Shown: positions 6,763 to 16,397 of the stretch, in pieces | Numbering within the stretch: the stretch's first letter is position 1 | Layout: every line of letters begins with the position of its first letter | NCBI RefSeq assembly: GCF_014648175.1 | Contig: NZ_BMQP01000017.1 | Span: 103,479-167,478 of the forward strand | Direction: 5' to 3' | Length of the DNA stretch: 64,000 nt | Source: Planobispora rosea | GTDB lineage: Bacteria > Actinomycetota > Actinomycetes > Streptosporangiales > Streptosporangiaceae | The notes under the pieces: model-generated | Database searches by the model: none | Told to the model about the DNA's origin: nothing | What the model saw: the letters and a program-made list of their open reading frames with translations, nothing else | Position numbers and translations under genes: made by a program

Positions 6763-9264
6763 ATGTTCGAGAGGTTCACCGACCGCGCACGGCGGGTTGT
6801 CGTCCTTGCCCAGGAAGAGGCAAGGATGCTCAACCACAACTACATCGGTACGGAGCACATTCTTCTTGGTCTGATCCACGAAGGTGAAGGCGTTGCCGCC
6901 AAGGCTCTGGAGAGCCTCGGCATCAGTCTTGAGGGTGTGCGGCAGCAGGTCGAGGAGATCATCGGCCAGGGCCAGTCGGCGCCGTCGGGGCACATTCCCT
7001 TCACCCCGCGCGCCAAGAAGGTCCTTGAGCTGTCGCTCCGCGAGGCCCTGCAACTGGGGCACAACTACATCGGCACCGAGCACATCCTGCTCGGCCTCAT
7101 CCGTGAGGGCGAGGGCGTGGCGGCCCAGGTGCTGGTGAAGCTGGGCGCCGACCTCAACCGGGTGCGGCAGCAGGTCATCCAGTTGCTCCACGGTTACCAG
7201 GGCAAGGAGCCGGCCGCCTCGGGCGGGCCCCAGGAGGCCGCGCCCTCGACCTCGCTCGTGCTCGACCAGTTCGGCCGCAACCTGACCCAGGCCGCCCGCG
7301 AGGGCAAGCTGGACCCGGTCATCGGCCGTGACAAGGAGATCGAGCGGGTCATGCAGGTCCTCTCCCGGAGGACCAAGAACAACCCGGTCCTGGTGGGCGA
7401 GCCCGGCGTGGGCAAGACCGCCGTCGTGGAGGGCCTGTCCCAGAAGATCGTCAAGGGCGAGGTCCCCGAGACGCTCAAGGACAAGCAGCTCTACACCCTG
7501 GACCTGGGCGCGCTGGTGGCGGGTTCGCGCTACCGAGGCGACTTCGAGGAGCGCCTGAAGAAGGTCCTGAAGGAGATCCGCACCCGGGGCGACATCATCC
7601 TGTTCATCGACGAGCTGCACACGCTCGTCGGTGCGGGCGCCGCCGAGGGCGCGATCGACGCCGCCAGCATCCTCAAGCCGATGCTGGCCCGCGGCGAGCT
7701 GCAGACCATCGGTGCCACCACCCTGGACGAGTACCGCAAGCACCTGGAGAAGGACGCCGCCCTGGAGCGGCGCTTCCAGCCCATCCAGGTGGCCGAGCCC
7801 AGCCTCAGCCACACGATCGAGATCCTCAAGGGTCTGCGTGACCGCTACGAGGCGCACCACCGGGTCTCCATCACCGACGGGGCCCTCGTGGCCGCCGCGC
7901 AGCTGGCCGACCGCTACATCAGCGACCGGTTCCTGCCGGACAAGGCGATCGACCTCATCGACGAGGCCGGCTCGCGCATGCGCATCCGCCGCATGACCGC
8001 CCCGCCGGACCTGCGCGAATACGACGAGAAGATCGCCAACGTGCGGCGCGAGAAGGAGTCCGCGATCGACGCGCAGGACTTCGAGAAGGCCGCGGCCCTG
8101 CGTGACCAGGAGAAGCAGCTCCAGCTCAAGCGCGAGCGCCGGGAGAAGGAGTGGAAGGCCGGCGACATGGACGTCGTGGCCGAGGTCACCGAGGAGCTCA
8201 TCGCCGAGGTCCTCGCCACCGCCACCGGCATCCCGGTCTTCAAGCTCACCGAGGAGGAGTCCCAGCGGCTGCTCCGCATGGAGGAGGAGCTGCACAAGCG
8301 GATCATCGGTCAGGAAGACGCCGTCAAGGGTCTGTCCCGCTCGATCCGCCGCACCCGCGCCGGTCTGAAGGACCCGCGCCGCCCGGGTGGCTCGTTCATC
8401 TTCGCCGGCCCGTCCGGTGTCGGTAAGACCGAGCTGTCCAAGTCGCTGGCCGAGTTCCTGTTCGGGGACGAGGACGCGCTGATCATGCTGGACATGTCCG
8501 AGTTCATGGAGAAGCACACCGTCTCCAGGCTGTTCGGCTCCCCGCCCGGCTACGTCGGATACGAGGAGGGCGGCCAGCTCACCGAGAAGGTGCGGCGCAA
8601 GCCGTTCTCCGTGGTCCTCTTCGACGAGATCGAGAAGGCCCACCCGGACATCTTCAACTCGCTGCTGCAGATCCTGGAGGACGGTCGCCTGACCGACGCC
8701 CAGGGTCGTGTGGTGGACTTCAAGAACACCGTCATCATCATGACGACCAACCTCGGCACCCGGGACATCTCCAAGGGCATCGGGGTCGGGTTCGCCAAGT
8801 CCAACGACACCGAGTCGAACTACGACCGGATGAAGGCGAAGGTCCAGGAGGAGCTCAAGCAGCACTTCCGGCCCGAGTTCCTCAACCGCGTCGACGACAT
8901 CGTGGTCTTCCACCAGCTGACGCCGAAGGAGATCATCCAGATCGTGGACCTCATGCTCGGCCAGGTCGCCGAACGCCTGAAGGACCGCGACATGGGCCTG
9001 GAGGTCTCGCCGGAGGCCAAGCAGCTGCTGGCCGACCGCGGGTACGACCCGGTGATGGGCGCCCGTCCGCTCCGCCGTACGATCCAGCGCGAGCTGGAGG
9101 ACACCCTCTCCGAGAAGATCCTGTACGGCGAGCTCCGCCCGGGCCAGACCATCAAGATCACCATTGAGGGTGAGGGCGACAACGCCAAGTTCATCTTCAG
9201 CGGCGAGGCCACCAACCCGGTTCCCGACTCGGCGGCGTCCATCGCGGAGCCCATCCAGCACTGA
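6763..9264 (+). CDS. clpC: ATP-dependent Clp protease ATP-binding subunit ClpC
   Basis: An 833-residue Hsp100 unfoldase that feeds proteins to ClpP. Two Clp-N repeats span residues 1-145. AAA1 has Walker A GEPGVGKT (212-219) and Walker B ILFIDE (279-284). The middle domain around 415-465 includes a UVR-type segment (IDAQDFEKAAALRDQE). AAA2 has Walker A GPSGVGKT (549-556) and Walker B VVLFDE (617-622). The IGVGF loop near 673-677 docks on ClpP. The ATG at 6763 follows GAGGAG and gives the family start MFERFTDRARRVV; a GTG at 6748 is upstream of that site. A ClgR-like box lies upstream and a strong terminator follows, so it is monocistronic. Confidence 0.97.
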   Translation: MFERFTDRARRVVVLAQEEARMLNHNYIGTEHILLGLIHEGEGVAAKALESLGISLEGVRQQVEEIIGQGQSAPSGHIPFTPRAKKVLELSLREALQLGHNYIGTEHILLGLIREGEGVAAQVLVKLGADLNRVRQQVIQLLHGYQGKEPAASGGPQEAAPSTSLVLDQFGRNLTQAAREGKLDPVIGRDKEIERVMQVLSRRTKNNPVLVGEPGVGKTAVVEGLSQKIVKGEVPETLKDKQLYTLDLGALVAGSRYRGDFEERLKKVLKEIRTRGDIILFIDELHTLVGAGAAEGAIDAASILKPMLARGELQTIGATTLDEYRKHLEKDAALERRFQPIQVAEPSLSHTIEILKGLRDRYEAHHRVSITDGALVAAAQLADRYISDRFLPDKAIDLIDEAGSRMRIRRMTAPPDLREYDEKIANVRREKESAIDAQDFEKAAALRDQEKQLQLKRERREKEWKAGDMDVVAEVTEELIAEVLATATGIPVFKLTEEESQRLLRMEEELHKRIIGQEDAVKGLSRSIRRTRAGLKDPRRPGGSFIFAGPSGVGKTELSKSLAEFLFGDEDALIMLDMSEFMEKHTVSRLFGSPPGYVGYEEGGQLTEKVRRKPFSVVLFDEIEKAHPDIFNSLLQILEDGRLTDAQGRVVDFKNTVIIMTTNLGTRDISKGIGVGFAKSNDTESNYDRMKAKVQEELKQHFRPEFLNRVDDIVVFHQLTPKEIIQIVDLMLGQVAERLKDRDMGLEVSPEAKQLLADRGYDPVMGARPLRRTIQRELEDTLSEKILYGELRPGQTIKITIEGEGDNAKFIFSGEATNPVPDSAASIAEPIQH

Positions 9265-9287
9265 CGCCACAAGCACGAAAAAGCACA

Positions 9288-9333
9288 ATAGGCAGACCCC
9301 GCGGTGACCAGGCTCACCGCGGGGTCTGCCTAT
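9288..9333 (+). terminator. Strong terminator after clpC
   Basis: A perfect 20-bp stem (9288-9307 with 9314-9333) closes on a six-base loop, 23 bases after the clpC stop. Confidence 0.92.
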
Positions 9334-9636
9334 TCGTTACCCAAGGAACACCTTTCCGCCACCACAAGTAGTACTACACTCTGTAGAGCGAACTGGGTCA
9401 CGTCCTGTCCCGCGGCTCACCAGCCGCCCGCACGGGACCGGAACGTTCCCGAGATCAGCCCAGCGGCGTACGGCGGAATCCGCTCCAGGAGTGACGCGGA
9501 GACCGGTGTGCACGCGAGATGCTCTCGGCGGACGGGGCCGAGTTCCCGGCAGGAGAGGGACTCCGGCCCATGAGGCCGGGACCACGGGTGTGGGGCGATC
9601 AAGCCTCTTACCCAGAGCACGCCTGGGAGGCATCGG
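9334..9636. other. Gene-free region with a possible operator
   Basis: About 300 bases before the EboE-like gene with no supported coding region. It holds the palindrome GTAGTACTAC (9368-9377) overlapping CTACA-CTC-TGTAG (9374-9386), which could be a repressor site (it recalls BlaI/CopY-type TACTACA..TGTAGTA operators). No matching regulator is adjacent. Confidence 0.35.
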
Positions 9637-10587
9637 ATGCGTTTGCGGCACGAGGATGGAACGCTCGTTCACCTGGCCTACAACGCGGGTGTGCACCCGG
9701 CGGAGGACCTGGAGAACCTGATCGCCCACCTGACCCGTTACGCGGTCCCGGTGCGCAGGCGCCTGGGCGTGGAGCGCATGGGCATCGGCCTCTGGCTCTC
9801 CCCGGGCGTCGCCGACCACCTCATCGCCGACCGGATCGAGCTGGTACGGCTCCGCCGCTCGCTGGAGGAGCGCGGCCTGGAGGTCGTCAGCCTCAACGGC
9901 ACCGGCGGCCGGAACCAGGAGGCGCCGGGCCCCGACTGGGCCAAGCCCGAGCGTTACCGCTACACGATGGCACTGGCCAAGATCCTGGCCTTCCTCCTCC
10001 CGGAGGACGTGCGCTTCGGCAGCATCTCCACCATCCCCATCGGCTGGCGCCGTGACTGGCCCGCCGACCTGCACTCCATCGCCTCACGACGGCTGGAGCG
10101 ACTCGCCCGCGAGCTGCGCGGCCTCTACAGCGTGACCGGCAAGACCATCAGGGTCGGCTTCGAGCCGTGGCCCGGATGCGTGCTGGAGACCACCGAGCAG
10201 GCCCTCGAACGGGTCTGCGACATCGACTCCGAGCACCTCGGGGTCTGCCTGGACGCCTGCCACCTCGCCGGGGGCGGCGAGGAGCCCGGAGCGGCGCTGC
10301 GCGGCCTGGCCGCGGCGGGGGCGCCCGTGGTCAAGCTCGGCCACGTCCACAACCACATGGGGGACGCCTGTCAGGAGCTTCCCAGCACCCGCCCGGTGCT
10401 GGAGGACACCCTGACCGCGATGCTCTCCGGCGCGGTGAACGGCACCGCCCACATCGAGGTCGAGACCCACGACCTGGCGGTGCCGGTGCGGGCCAAGGGC
10501 CCCGGAGCACTGGTCAGCATGCTGGCCGACGAGCTCGACTGGGCCCGGGTCAACCTCACCGCCCTCGGCTTCCGCCTGGCCGCCTGA
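9637..10587 (+). CDS. EboE-like TIM-barrel protein
   Basis: A 316-residue protein of the sugar phosphate isomerase/epimerase (xylose isomerase-like TIM barrel) type. Segments LVHLAYNAGVHPAEDLENL, GIGLWLSPGVADHL, GLEVVSLNG, PDWAKPERYRYTMALAKIL, GSISTIPIGW, and the later FEPWPGCVLET, GVCLDACHLA and HIEVETHD resemble EboE, a protein of the ebo cluster proposed to move a metabolite precursor across the membrane in cyanobacteria and other bacteria. The usual neighbours (the EboC prenyltransferase and the other ebo genes) are absent here. GGGAGG lies six bases before the ATG. The exact substrate is unknown. It is convergent with the large LuxR regulator. Confidence 0.7.
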   Translation: MRLRHEDGTLVHLAYNAGVHPAEDLENLIAHLTRYAVPVRRRLGVERMGIGLWLSPGVADHLIADRIELVRLRRSLEERGLEVVSLNGTGGRNQEAPGPDWAKPERYRYTMALAKILAFLLPEDVRFGSISTIPIGWRRDWPADLHSIASRRLERLARELRGLYSVTGKTIRVGFEPWPGCVLETTEQALERVCDIDSEHLGVCLDACHLAGGGEEPGAALRGLAAAGAPVVKLGHVHNHMGDACQELPSTRPVLEDTLTAMLSGAVNGTAHIEVETHDLAVPVRAKGPGALVSMLADELDWARVNLTALGFRLAA

Positions 10588-10638
10588 GGCTCAGCCGGGG
10601 CTCATCCGGCCCTGCCCGGCCTGCCCGCCGGACACTCC

Positions 10639-13335
10639 CTACGCGGACACGATGCGGGGACGGAGCAGGGCCAGCTCCCTGCGCGAGGAGACTCCCAGCT
10701 TCGGATAGGCCTTGTAGAGGTGGTACTCGACGGTCCTGGGGCTCAGGAAGAGCTGGGCGGCGATCTCCCGGCTGCTGCGGCCCTCCACGGCCAGCCGTAC
10801 GACCTGGAGCTCCTGCGGTGTCAGCCGGTCGAGCAGGTCGGCGGCGGTGGCCTCGGCGGGCATGAGCGACTCCCCGGTGGCCTTCAGCTCGGCGCGGGCA
10901 CGATCGGTCCAGGGCGTGGCGCCCAGGCGCTCGAAGACGCGCAGTGCCGAGCGCAGCGGCACCCGGGCCTCGCTGCGCCGCCTGGCCCGCCGCAGCCACT
11001 CCCCGTACAGCAGTTCGGTGCGTGCCCGCTCGAACGGCCTGCCCCCCTGCTCGTGCAGCCGTACGGCCTGCGCGTAGAGGTCGCCGTCGTCGTCCACGAG
11101 GGCCCGGCAGCGCAGCGCCACGGCCCGCGCCCACGACTGCCCGCCCGCCTGCGCCCAGGTCCGGAACCTGGCCAGCGGTTGCGCGGCGCGTTCGGGCTCG
11201 CCGAGCCGTACGGCCGCCTCGACCTGATCGGGAACGGCGGCCATCAGGACCGTGGTGTGGCGGCCGGGACCGAGCCAGGCGCGCTCCAGCCGTTCGAGGG
11301 ACGGCCGGTGGCGGCCCATGCCGAGGTCGAGGAGGCTCAGCCCGCACTCGGCGGGCACGCCCCCGGCGTCGGGGCGGTGCTCGGTGAGCTCGCGCAGGCG
11401 TGCCTCGTTCCCCTCCATCGCCGCGATCCTGGCCAGCGTGGTGTTGATCCGGCCGATGCGCCGGTGCTGCCCGGTGTCGGCGGCGATCGCGATCCCCTCG
11501 GCGGCGGTGGCCTCGGCGTCGCGGCGCAGGCCGTTGAGGAGCTGGGCCTGCGCGAGCTGGTGCAGGACCCGGGGGAGCCGGCCCGCCAGTCCCAGCCTGC
11601 GGCAGCGTTCCGTCTCGGCGGCGGCGAGCTCCTGGGCGACGTCGTCGGCGCCGAGGATCACGGCGGCGTGCACGCGGTGCATCCAGTCCGTGTCGTCCCG
11701 CGTCAGCAGGTCGGCCAGGAGGGGCAGACCGGCCGCGTAGTCGTCGTCCACGAGACAGGTCAGCGCCCGGACGAGGGGATCGGCGGGCGACAGCGCGGAC
11801 GCCGCCCGGATCGACGGGGCGTCGCCCGCGAACCACGCGTAGGTGGCGGCGGCGCGCGCCATGGCCTGCGCGCCGTCCGGGACCGCCGGAGTCCCGCGAT
11901 CGGCGGGAACCGCACCGCCCGGGGAGCCGGGGTGGTGGGCGGGGTCGAGGAGGAGACGGGCGGCCGCGAGCGGGTCCCCGTGCTCGAACTCCACCGTCGC
12001 GTTCACCAGGGCCGCCCGGGCCCGGTCCACCGGATCCCCGTCCAGCACCGCCGCCCGCCCGGCCAGTTCGGCGGCGCGGTGCGTGTCCCCGGCACGCAGG
12101 GCCAGCTCCGCCGCCCCGGCCAGCCGCCGGGACCTGGCGGCCGGGGCGGGGGTGAGCTCGGCGGCCTGCTCGTACAGCCGTGCGGCCTCGGCGAGGCCGC
12201 ACTTGGCCCGGGCCCGGAGCGCGGCCCCGTCCAGCTCCGCGGCGACGCTCTCGTCGGGGGCCACCGCCGCGGCGGCCCGGTGCCGGGCCCGGCAGTCGGG
12301 GTCGGTGGCGGTCGCGGCGAGCGCCTCGTGCACCGCCACCCGCCGCGCGAGCGGCACCCCCTGATAGGCGGCGGCGAGGATCAGCGGGTGCCGGAAGACG
12401 GCGGCTGTGCCGGTGACCCGGCCCGCGATCCGCACCAGCCCGGCTTTCTCCGCCTCCTCCAGGTCCTCCAGGCCGACGCCCAGGGCCGTGGCGGCACCCA
12501 GGACGGTGGGCAGGTGGCCGCGGGCCTCGGCGGCCAGGATCAACAGCATGAGCCGCGCGCGTTCGGAGAGGCGGCCGATCTGACCCTGGAAGGAGGCGAG
12601 CACCCGGTCGGTCACCGCCGGCCGCCCCAGGGCCCGCGGCTCCTCCAGCTGGGCGGCGCCGAACTCGATGAGGGCCAGCGGGTTGCCCGCGGACGCGGCG
12701 ACGATCCGGTCGCGTACGGCGGGCGACAGGGGCCGCCCGCCCCGTTCGGCGAGGAGCGCCCGGGCGTCCTCGGGCCCCAGCCGGGAGAGTGCGATCTCCG
12801 GCAGGCCGGAGGCGGCGAACCCCTCGTCCTCCCGGGCCGCGAAGATCATGACCACTCCCTCGGCGGCGAGGCGGCGGGCGACGAACGGCAGGGCCTCGGC
12901 GGTGGCGCGGTCGAGCCAGTGGGCGTCGTCGACCAGGCACACCACCGGACCCTTCTCGGCGAGATCCGCCAGGAGCGTCAGGACGGCCAGCCCGATGAGG
13001 AACAGGTCGTGCCCGTGGGCGGCGCCCGAGCCGAACGCCTCGCGCAGGGCTCCCGCCTGGGACGGGGGCAGCCGGTCGAAATGGTCCCGTACCGGCCAGA
13101 CGAGCTGGTGGAGCCCGGCGAAGGCCAGGGTCGCCTCGGCCTGGACGCCGGTGGCCCGCAGGACGCGTGTCTCCGGCGACATCTCCGCCGACAGGTCCGC
13201 GACGCGGTCGAGCAGCGCCGACTTGCCGATGCCCGCCTCGCCCCGGATGACCAGCGCACCGCTGCGGCGGTGCGCGCACGCCTCCGCGACCGTCTTGGTG
13301 ATCGCCGCCAGTTCGGTGGCCCGCCCGTACAGCAC
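10639..13335 (-). CDS. Large ATP-binding LuxR (LAL/MalT-type) regulator
   Basis: An 898-residue LAL regulator. The N-terminus begins with GRATELAAI and a Walker A GEAGIGKS (32-39), with a Walker B-like VVCLVDDAHWLD near residue 130, giving a STAND-type AAA/NTPase domain that also contains DDAHW and GNPLAL motifs. A long Ala/Leu/Arg-rich helical middle (about 330-830) looks like TPR repeats. Residues about 838-891 are the LuxR HTH: LTPQELQVVRLAVEGRSSRE and FLSPRTVEYHLYKAYPKLGV. LAL proteins usually activate nearby catabolic or secondary-metabolic operons. It is divergent from the Old Yellow Enzyme gene, its likeliest target. The GTG at 13335 has no clear ribosome site, so it may be leaderless. 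Confidence 0.9.
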   Translation of the reverse strand: MLYGRATELAAITKTVAEACAHRRSGALVIRGEAGIGKSALLDRVADLSAEMSPETRVLRATGVQAEATLAFAGLHQLVWPVRDHFDRLPPSQAGALREAFGSGAAHGHDLFLIGLAVLTLLADLAEKGPVVCLVDDAHWLDRATAEALPFVARRLAAEGVVMIFAAREDEGFAASGLPEIALSRLGPEDARALLAERGGRPLSPAVRDRIVAASAGNPLALIEFGAAQLEEPRALGRPAVTDRVLASFQGQIGRLSERARLMLLILAAEARGHLPTVLGAATALGVGLEDLEEAEKAGLVRIAGRVTGTAAVFRHPLILAAAYQGVPLARRVAVHEALAATATDPDCRARHRAAAAVAPDESVAAELDGAALRARAKCGLAEAARLYEQAAELTPAPAARSRRLAGAAELALRAGDTHRAAELAGRAAVLDGDPVDRARAALVNATVEFEHGDPLAAARLLLDPAHHPGSPGGAVPADRGTPAVPDGAQAMARAAATYAWFAGDAPSIRAASALSPADPLVRALTCLVDDDYAAGLPLLADLLTRDDTDWMHRVHAAVILGADDVAQELAAAETERCRRLGLAGRLPRVLHQLAQAQLLNGLRRDAEATAAEGIAIAADTGQHRRIGRINTTLARIAAMEGNEARLRELTEHRPDAGGVPAECGLSLLDLGMGRHRPSLERLERAWLGPGRHTTVLMAAVPDQVEAAVRLGEPERAAQPLARFRTWAQAGGQSWARAVALRCRALVDDDGDLYAQAVRLHEQGGRPFERARTELLYGEWLRRARRRSEARVPLRSALRVFERLGATPWTDRARAELKATGESLMPAEATAADLLDRLTPQELQVVRLAVEGRSSREIAAQLFLSPRTVEYHLYKAYPKLGVSSRRELALLRPRIVSA

Positions 13336-13437
13336 GGATCAAAGGTACGTGGTCCAGTACCGCAAGATTACGGATTCGCCCCGTAGATCCCTACTCGTAC
13401 CTTCGTGACCTGCCGGAACACCATACGGAGGGACGAA

Positions 13438-14529
13438 ATGAACGAGCTGTTCGAGCCGCTGACCGTCGGCAAGCTGGACCTGCCCAACCGCCTCGTGATG
13501 GCCCCGATGACCCGCAGCAGGGCCTACGGCGGGCTGGTGACCGAGCTGACCGCCGAGTACTACGCGCAGCGCGCGGACGCCGGCCTGATCATCACCGAGG
13601 GCACCCAGCCGAGCGTGATCGGCCAGGGCTACGTCCACACACCGGGCATCCACTCACCCGAGCAGGTCGAGGCGTGGCGCGTGGTGACGGGCGCCGTCCA
13701 CGCGAAGGGCGGACGGATCTTCCTGCAGATCATGCACACCGGCCGGGTCGGGCACCCGTTCCTCTACCCGGACGGCGCACTCCCGCTCGGCCCCTCGCCG
13801 ATCGCCTCGGGGGAGAAGCTGTTCACCGGCCAAGGACTGGTCGACCACCCGGTCCCCCGCGAGATGACGCTCGAGGACATCGCCCGGACCATCGAGGACC
13901 ACGTGACCGCGGCACGCAACGCGATCGAGGCCGGGTTCGACGGGGTGGAGCTGCACGGCGCCAACGGCTACCTGATCCAGCAGTTCCTCGCCGACGGCAG
14001 CAACCGGCGCACCGACGCCTACGGCGGCCCGGCCGAGAACCGGATCCGCTTCGCCGTCGAGGTCACCGCCGCGGTCGCGCACGCGATCGGACCCGACCGG
14101 GTGGGCATCCGGATCTCACCGGCGAACACCAACAACGGCGTCACCGAGAGCGACCCGGAGGAGGTCTACCCCGCGCTGGTGCGAGCCCTGGCGCCGTACG
14201 GCCTGGCCTACGCGCACGTGATGGAGACGGGCCCGCGGGAGATCACCGAGCTGGTCCGGGCGGCGTGGCCCGGCGTGCTCCTCCTCAACCCGGTCACCGC
14301 GCCGGACGCCGCCCCGCACACGTCCGTCGAGGCGGGAACGGCCGCGCTGCGCGAAGGACTGGCCGACGCGGTCTCCCACGCCCGGCTCTGGCTGGCCAAC
14401 CCGGACCTGCCCGGCCGGATCCGGGCGGGCGGGCCGTTCAACGACGCCGACCCCGCCACCTTCTACGGCGGCGACCGGCGCGGCTACACCGACTACCCCA
14501 CGCTGGAGGAATCCCGCGACGACCGCTGA
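13438..14529 (+). CDS. Old Yellow Enzyme family alkene reductase
   Basis: A 363-residue FMN-dependent ene-reductase. It begins LFEPLTVGKLDLPNRLVMAP and continues MTRSRA, as in the NemA/OYE group. Further landmarks are LQIMHTGRVGHP, the substrate-binding His/Asn pair in ELHGANGYLIQQFL, NRRTDAYGG, and a C-terminal FMN-phosphate region near ARLWLANPDL. Such enzymes reduce activated C=C bonds of enones, nitro-olefins or nitrate esters with NAD(P)H. GGAGGGA precedes the ATG at 13438. The 102-base gap to the divergent LAL regulator would carry both promoters. Confidence 0.92.
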   Translation: MNELFEPLTVGKLDLPNRLVMAPMTRSRAYGGLVTELTAEYYAQRADAGLIITEGTQPSVIGQGYVHTPGIHSPEQVEAWRVVTGAVHAKGGRIFLQIMHTGRVGHPFLYPDGALPLGPSPIASGEKLFTGQGLVDHPVPREMTLEDIARTIEDHVTAARNAIEAGFDGVELHGANGYLIQQFLADGSNRRTDAYGGPAENRIRFAVEVTAAVAHAIGPDRVGIRISPANTNNGVTESDPEEVYPALVRALAPYGLAYAHVMETGPREITELVRAAWPGVLLLNPVTAPDAAPHTSVEAGTAALREGLADAVSHARLWLANPDLPGRIRAGGPFNDADPATFYGGDRRGYTDYPTLEESRDDR

Positions 14530-14562
14530 GCCGCCCCGCCGAGGAAGGCGCGCTCCACACGG

Positions 14563-15459
14563 TCAGGACGGGAGCCGGTAGGTGCCGTCGTCCAGGACCT
14601 CGGCCAGCCCGTCGGCGACGAGGCCGTCGAGGGCGCGCTCGCGCTGCGGGGCGTCGTCCCAGACGACGTCGAGGGCGGCCTTCGGGACGGGGCCGTGAGC
14701 CTGGCGGAGGACGGCCAGGAGGCGGCCCCGGCACTGACGGTCGGTCCCGGCGTAGGTCTGCCCCTTGCGCGCGGGCCCGTCGTAGGCGGGCTTGCCCGCC
14801 AGCCGCCACGCGCACTGGCCGCTGATCGGGCAGTCGGCGCAGCGGGCGGCGCGGGCCGTGCAGACCAGGGCGCCCAGCTCCATCACGGCGACGGCCCACA
14901 CGGGCGCGTCCTCCGGGCCGGGCAGGAGCGACTCGGCCAGCGCGCGCTCGGCGGCCGTGGTCGCCTTCGGCGGATACTCCTGGCCGGAGACGGCACGGGC
15001 GAGGACCCGGCGCACGTTGGTGTCGAGCACGGCGTGGCGGCCCCGGAAGGCGAAGCTCGCCACCGCCGCCGCCGTGTACTCACCCACCCCCGGCAGGGCC
15101 AGCAGGGCGGCGTGGTCGGCGGGCACCTCGCCGCCGTGGCGCTCCACGATGGCCCGGGCGCAGGCGTGCAGGTTGAGCGCCCGGCGCGGGTAACCGAGAC
15201 GGCCCCAGTGCCGTACGGCCTCCCCGGGCGGTTCGGCGGCCAGCGCGGCGGGCGTCGGCCAGCGCTCCATCCACTCGGTCCAGACGGGAAGCACCCGGAC
15301 CACCGGCGTCTGCTGCAGCATGATCTCGCTCACCAGGATCGACCAGGGGGTGGCGTCCGGGACCCGCCACGGGAGATCACGGGCGTTGGCGGCATACCAG
15401 TCGAGGATGGGACGGAGCAGCGGGCGGGACTTGGACACCTCTTGACGATAGTGCGGCAC
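14563..15459 (-). CDS. mutY: A/G-specific adenine DNA glycosylase
   Basis: A roughly 298-residue base-excision repair enzyme that removes adenine opposite 8-oxoguanine. Visible features: SEIMLQQTPVVRV, the helix-hairpin-helix LPGVGEYTAAAVASFAF, catalytic Asp in VLDTNVRRVLAR, and the 4Fe-4S loop with spacing C-x6-C-x2-C-x5-C (CTARAARCADC then PISGQC). The NUDIX-like C-terminal domain of larger MutY is missing; a short winged-helix-like tail replaces it, as in many actinobacterial homologues. The start is uncertain: GTG at 15459 is used because longer forms run into the divergent gene; GTG at 15438 is also possible. Confidence 0.9.
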   Translation of the reverse strand: MPHYRQEVSKSRPLLRPILDWYAANARDLPWRVPDATPWSILVSEIMLQQTPVVRVLPVWTEWMERWPTPAALAAEPPGEAVRHWGRLGYPRRALNLHACARAIVERHGGEVPADHAALLALPGVGEYTAAAVASFAFRGRHAVLDTNVRRVLARAVSGQEYPPKATTAAERALAESLLPGPEDAPVWAVAVMELGALVCTARAARCADCPISGQCAWRLAGKPAYDGPARKGQTYAGTDRQCRGRLLAVLRQAHGPVPKAALDVVWDDAPQRERALDGLVADGLAEVLDDGTYRLPS

Positions 15460-15550
15460 ACCCGCAGCTTTGCCCTCGGAAACGGTATAGACGGTATAGG
15501 GCGCGGCGGGTCGCCTCTTGCGGCCGAACATGAATCCCCATACTGTGCGC

Positions 15551-16246
15551 ATGGATCCGGACACGTTCCGCAGCGACATCGGGGTGGATGTCTACTGGCG
15601 ACGCCGCCTGGCGGCCCTCATCGCCGTCCTGGTCGTGGTCGCCGTCGTGGCATGGGCCTGCTCGTCGTCGGAAGGGCCGCAGGACGTCCAGGCGGCCCAG
15701 GTCGCGCAGACCACGTCTCCCGGCCCCGACCCGCTGCTGGCCGCCCTGCCCACGGTCACGGTCACTCCGACGCCCCCGCAGAACGCCGCCTCGGCACCGC
15801 CCTCCCCGGCTCCGACTCCCAGACCGGCCAAGCCGTCCCGCCCGTCCAAACGTCCGGGAGAGCTCTGCGACAACGCCGATCTCGTGCTGGGCCTGCAGGC
15901 GGACGGAGAGGTGTACGGCGCGGGCGCCCTGCCCGGGTTCATCCTCACGCTGGTCAACACCGGCAAGGTGATGTGCGTGGCCGACGTGGGCCCCCGCTCC
16001 CTGGAGATCCGCATCACCTCCGGCAACGACCGCGTCTGGTCGTCCTCGGACTGCGTGAGCGGTGAGACCGAGAACCTCCGCAAGCTCGAACGGGGAATCC
16101 CGCACGTCCAGGTGCTCAAGTGGGACCGCCACCGCTCCGCCGCCGACTGCCGCGCCGAACGCCTCAGGGCCCGTCCCGGCACCTACGTGGCCGCCGTCCG
16201 CGCCACCGGCATGAAGAGCCGTAAGGTCGTCTTCCACCTCCGCTGA
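15551..16246 (+). CDS. Membrane-anchored extracytoplasmic protein, hypothetical
   Basis: A 231-residue protein with a short cytoplasmic head, one membrane helix at about 20-37 (LAALIAVLVVVAVVAWACS), a Pro/Thr/Ser-rich spacer (about 55-103) and a folded extracellular domain (about 105-231) that includes four cysteines (CDNAD, VMCVAD, DCVSG, DCRAE) likely paired in disulfides. The beta-rich ending is reminiscent of small DUF4232-type domains, but I do not assign the family. TACTGT at 15541-15546 sits four bases before the ATG, so the mRNA may be leaderless. Divergent from mutY. Confidence 0.7.
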   Translation: MDPDTFRSDIGVDVYWRRRLAALIAVLVVVAVVAWACSSSEGPQDVQAAQVAQTTSPGPDPLLAALPTVTVTPTPPQNAASAPPSPAPTPRPAKPSRPSKRPGELCDNADLVLGLQADGEVYGAGALPGFILTLVNTGKVMCVADVGPRSLEIRITSGNDRVWSSSDCVSGETENLRKLERGIPHVQVLKWDRHRSAADCRAERLRARPGTYVAAVRATGMKSRKVVFHLR

Positions 16247-16397
16247 CGACCCGCGCCGGTACGGCGCGCAACCCGGGCTCCCGCACGAGGGCGCGCGACC
16301 CGGGTCCCGGGACGGGGTGAGCTGGAGCGGGTCCCGGGACGTGACCGAGTTGGGGCGCCTGCCGCAGTTCCTGCCGGAGATCCACACGGGCGGCCCG

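Noticed and set aside
6553..9288. 911-residue frame opposite clpC
   Set aside because: Antisense shadow of a certain clpC gene, no motif and no ribosome site.
10720..13386. Long open frames opposite the LAL regulator gene (888 and 928 residues)
   Set aside because: Composition is Gly/Arg/Pro-heavy without domains; they mirror GC-rich codon bias of the real gene on the other frames.
16301..16340. Two copies of CGGGTCCCGGGAC after the 15551 gene as a terminator
   Set aside because: Copies are direct and each self-palindromic; could form several weak hairpins, none convincing.
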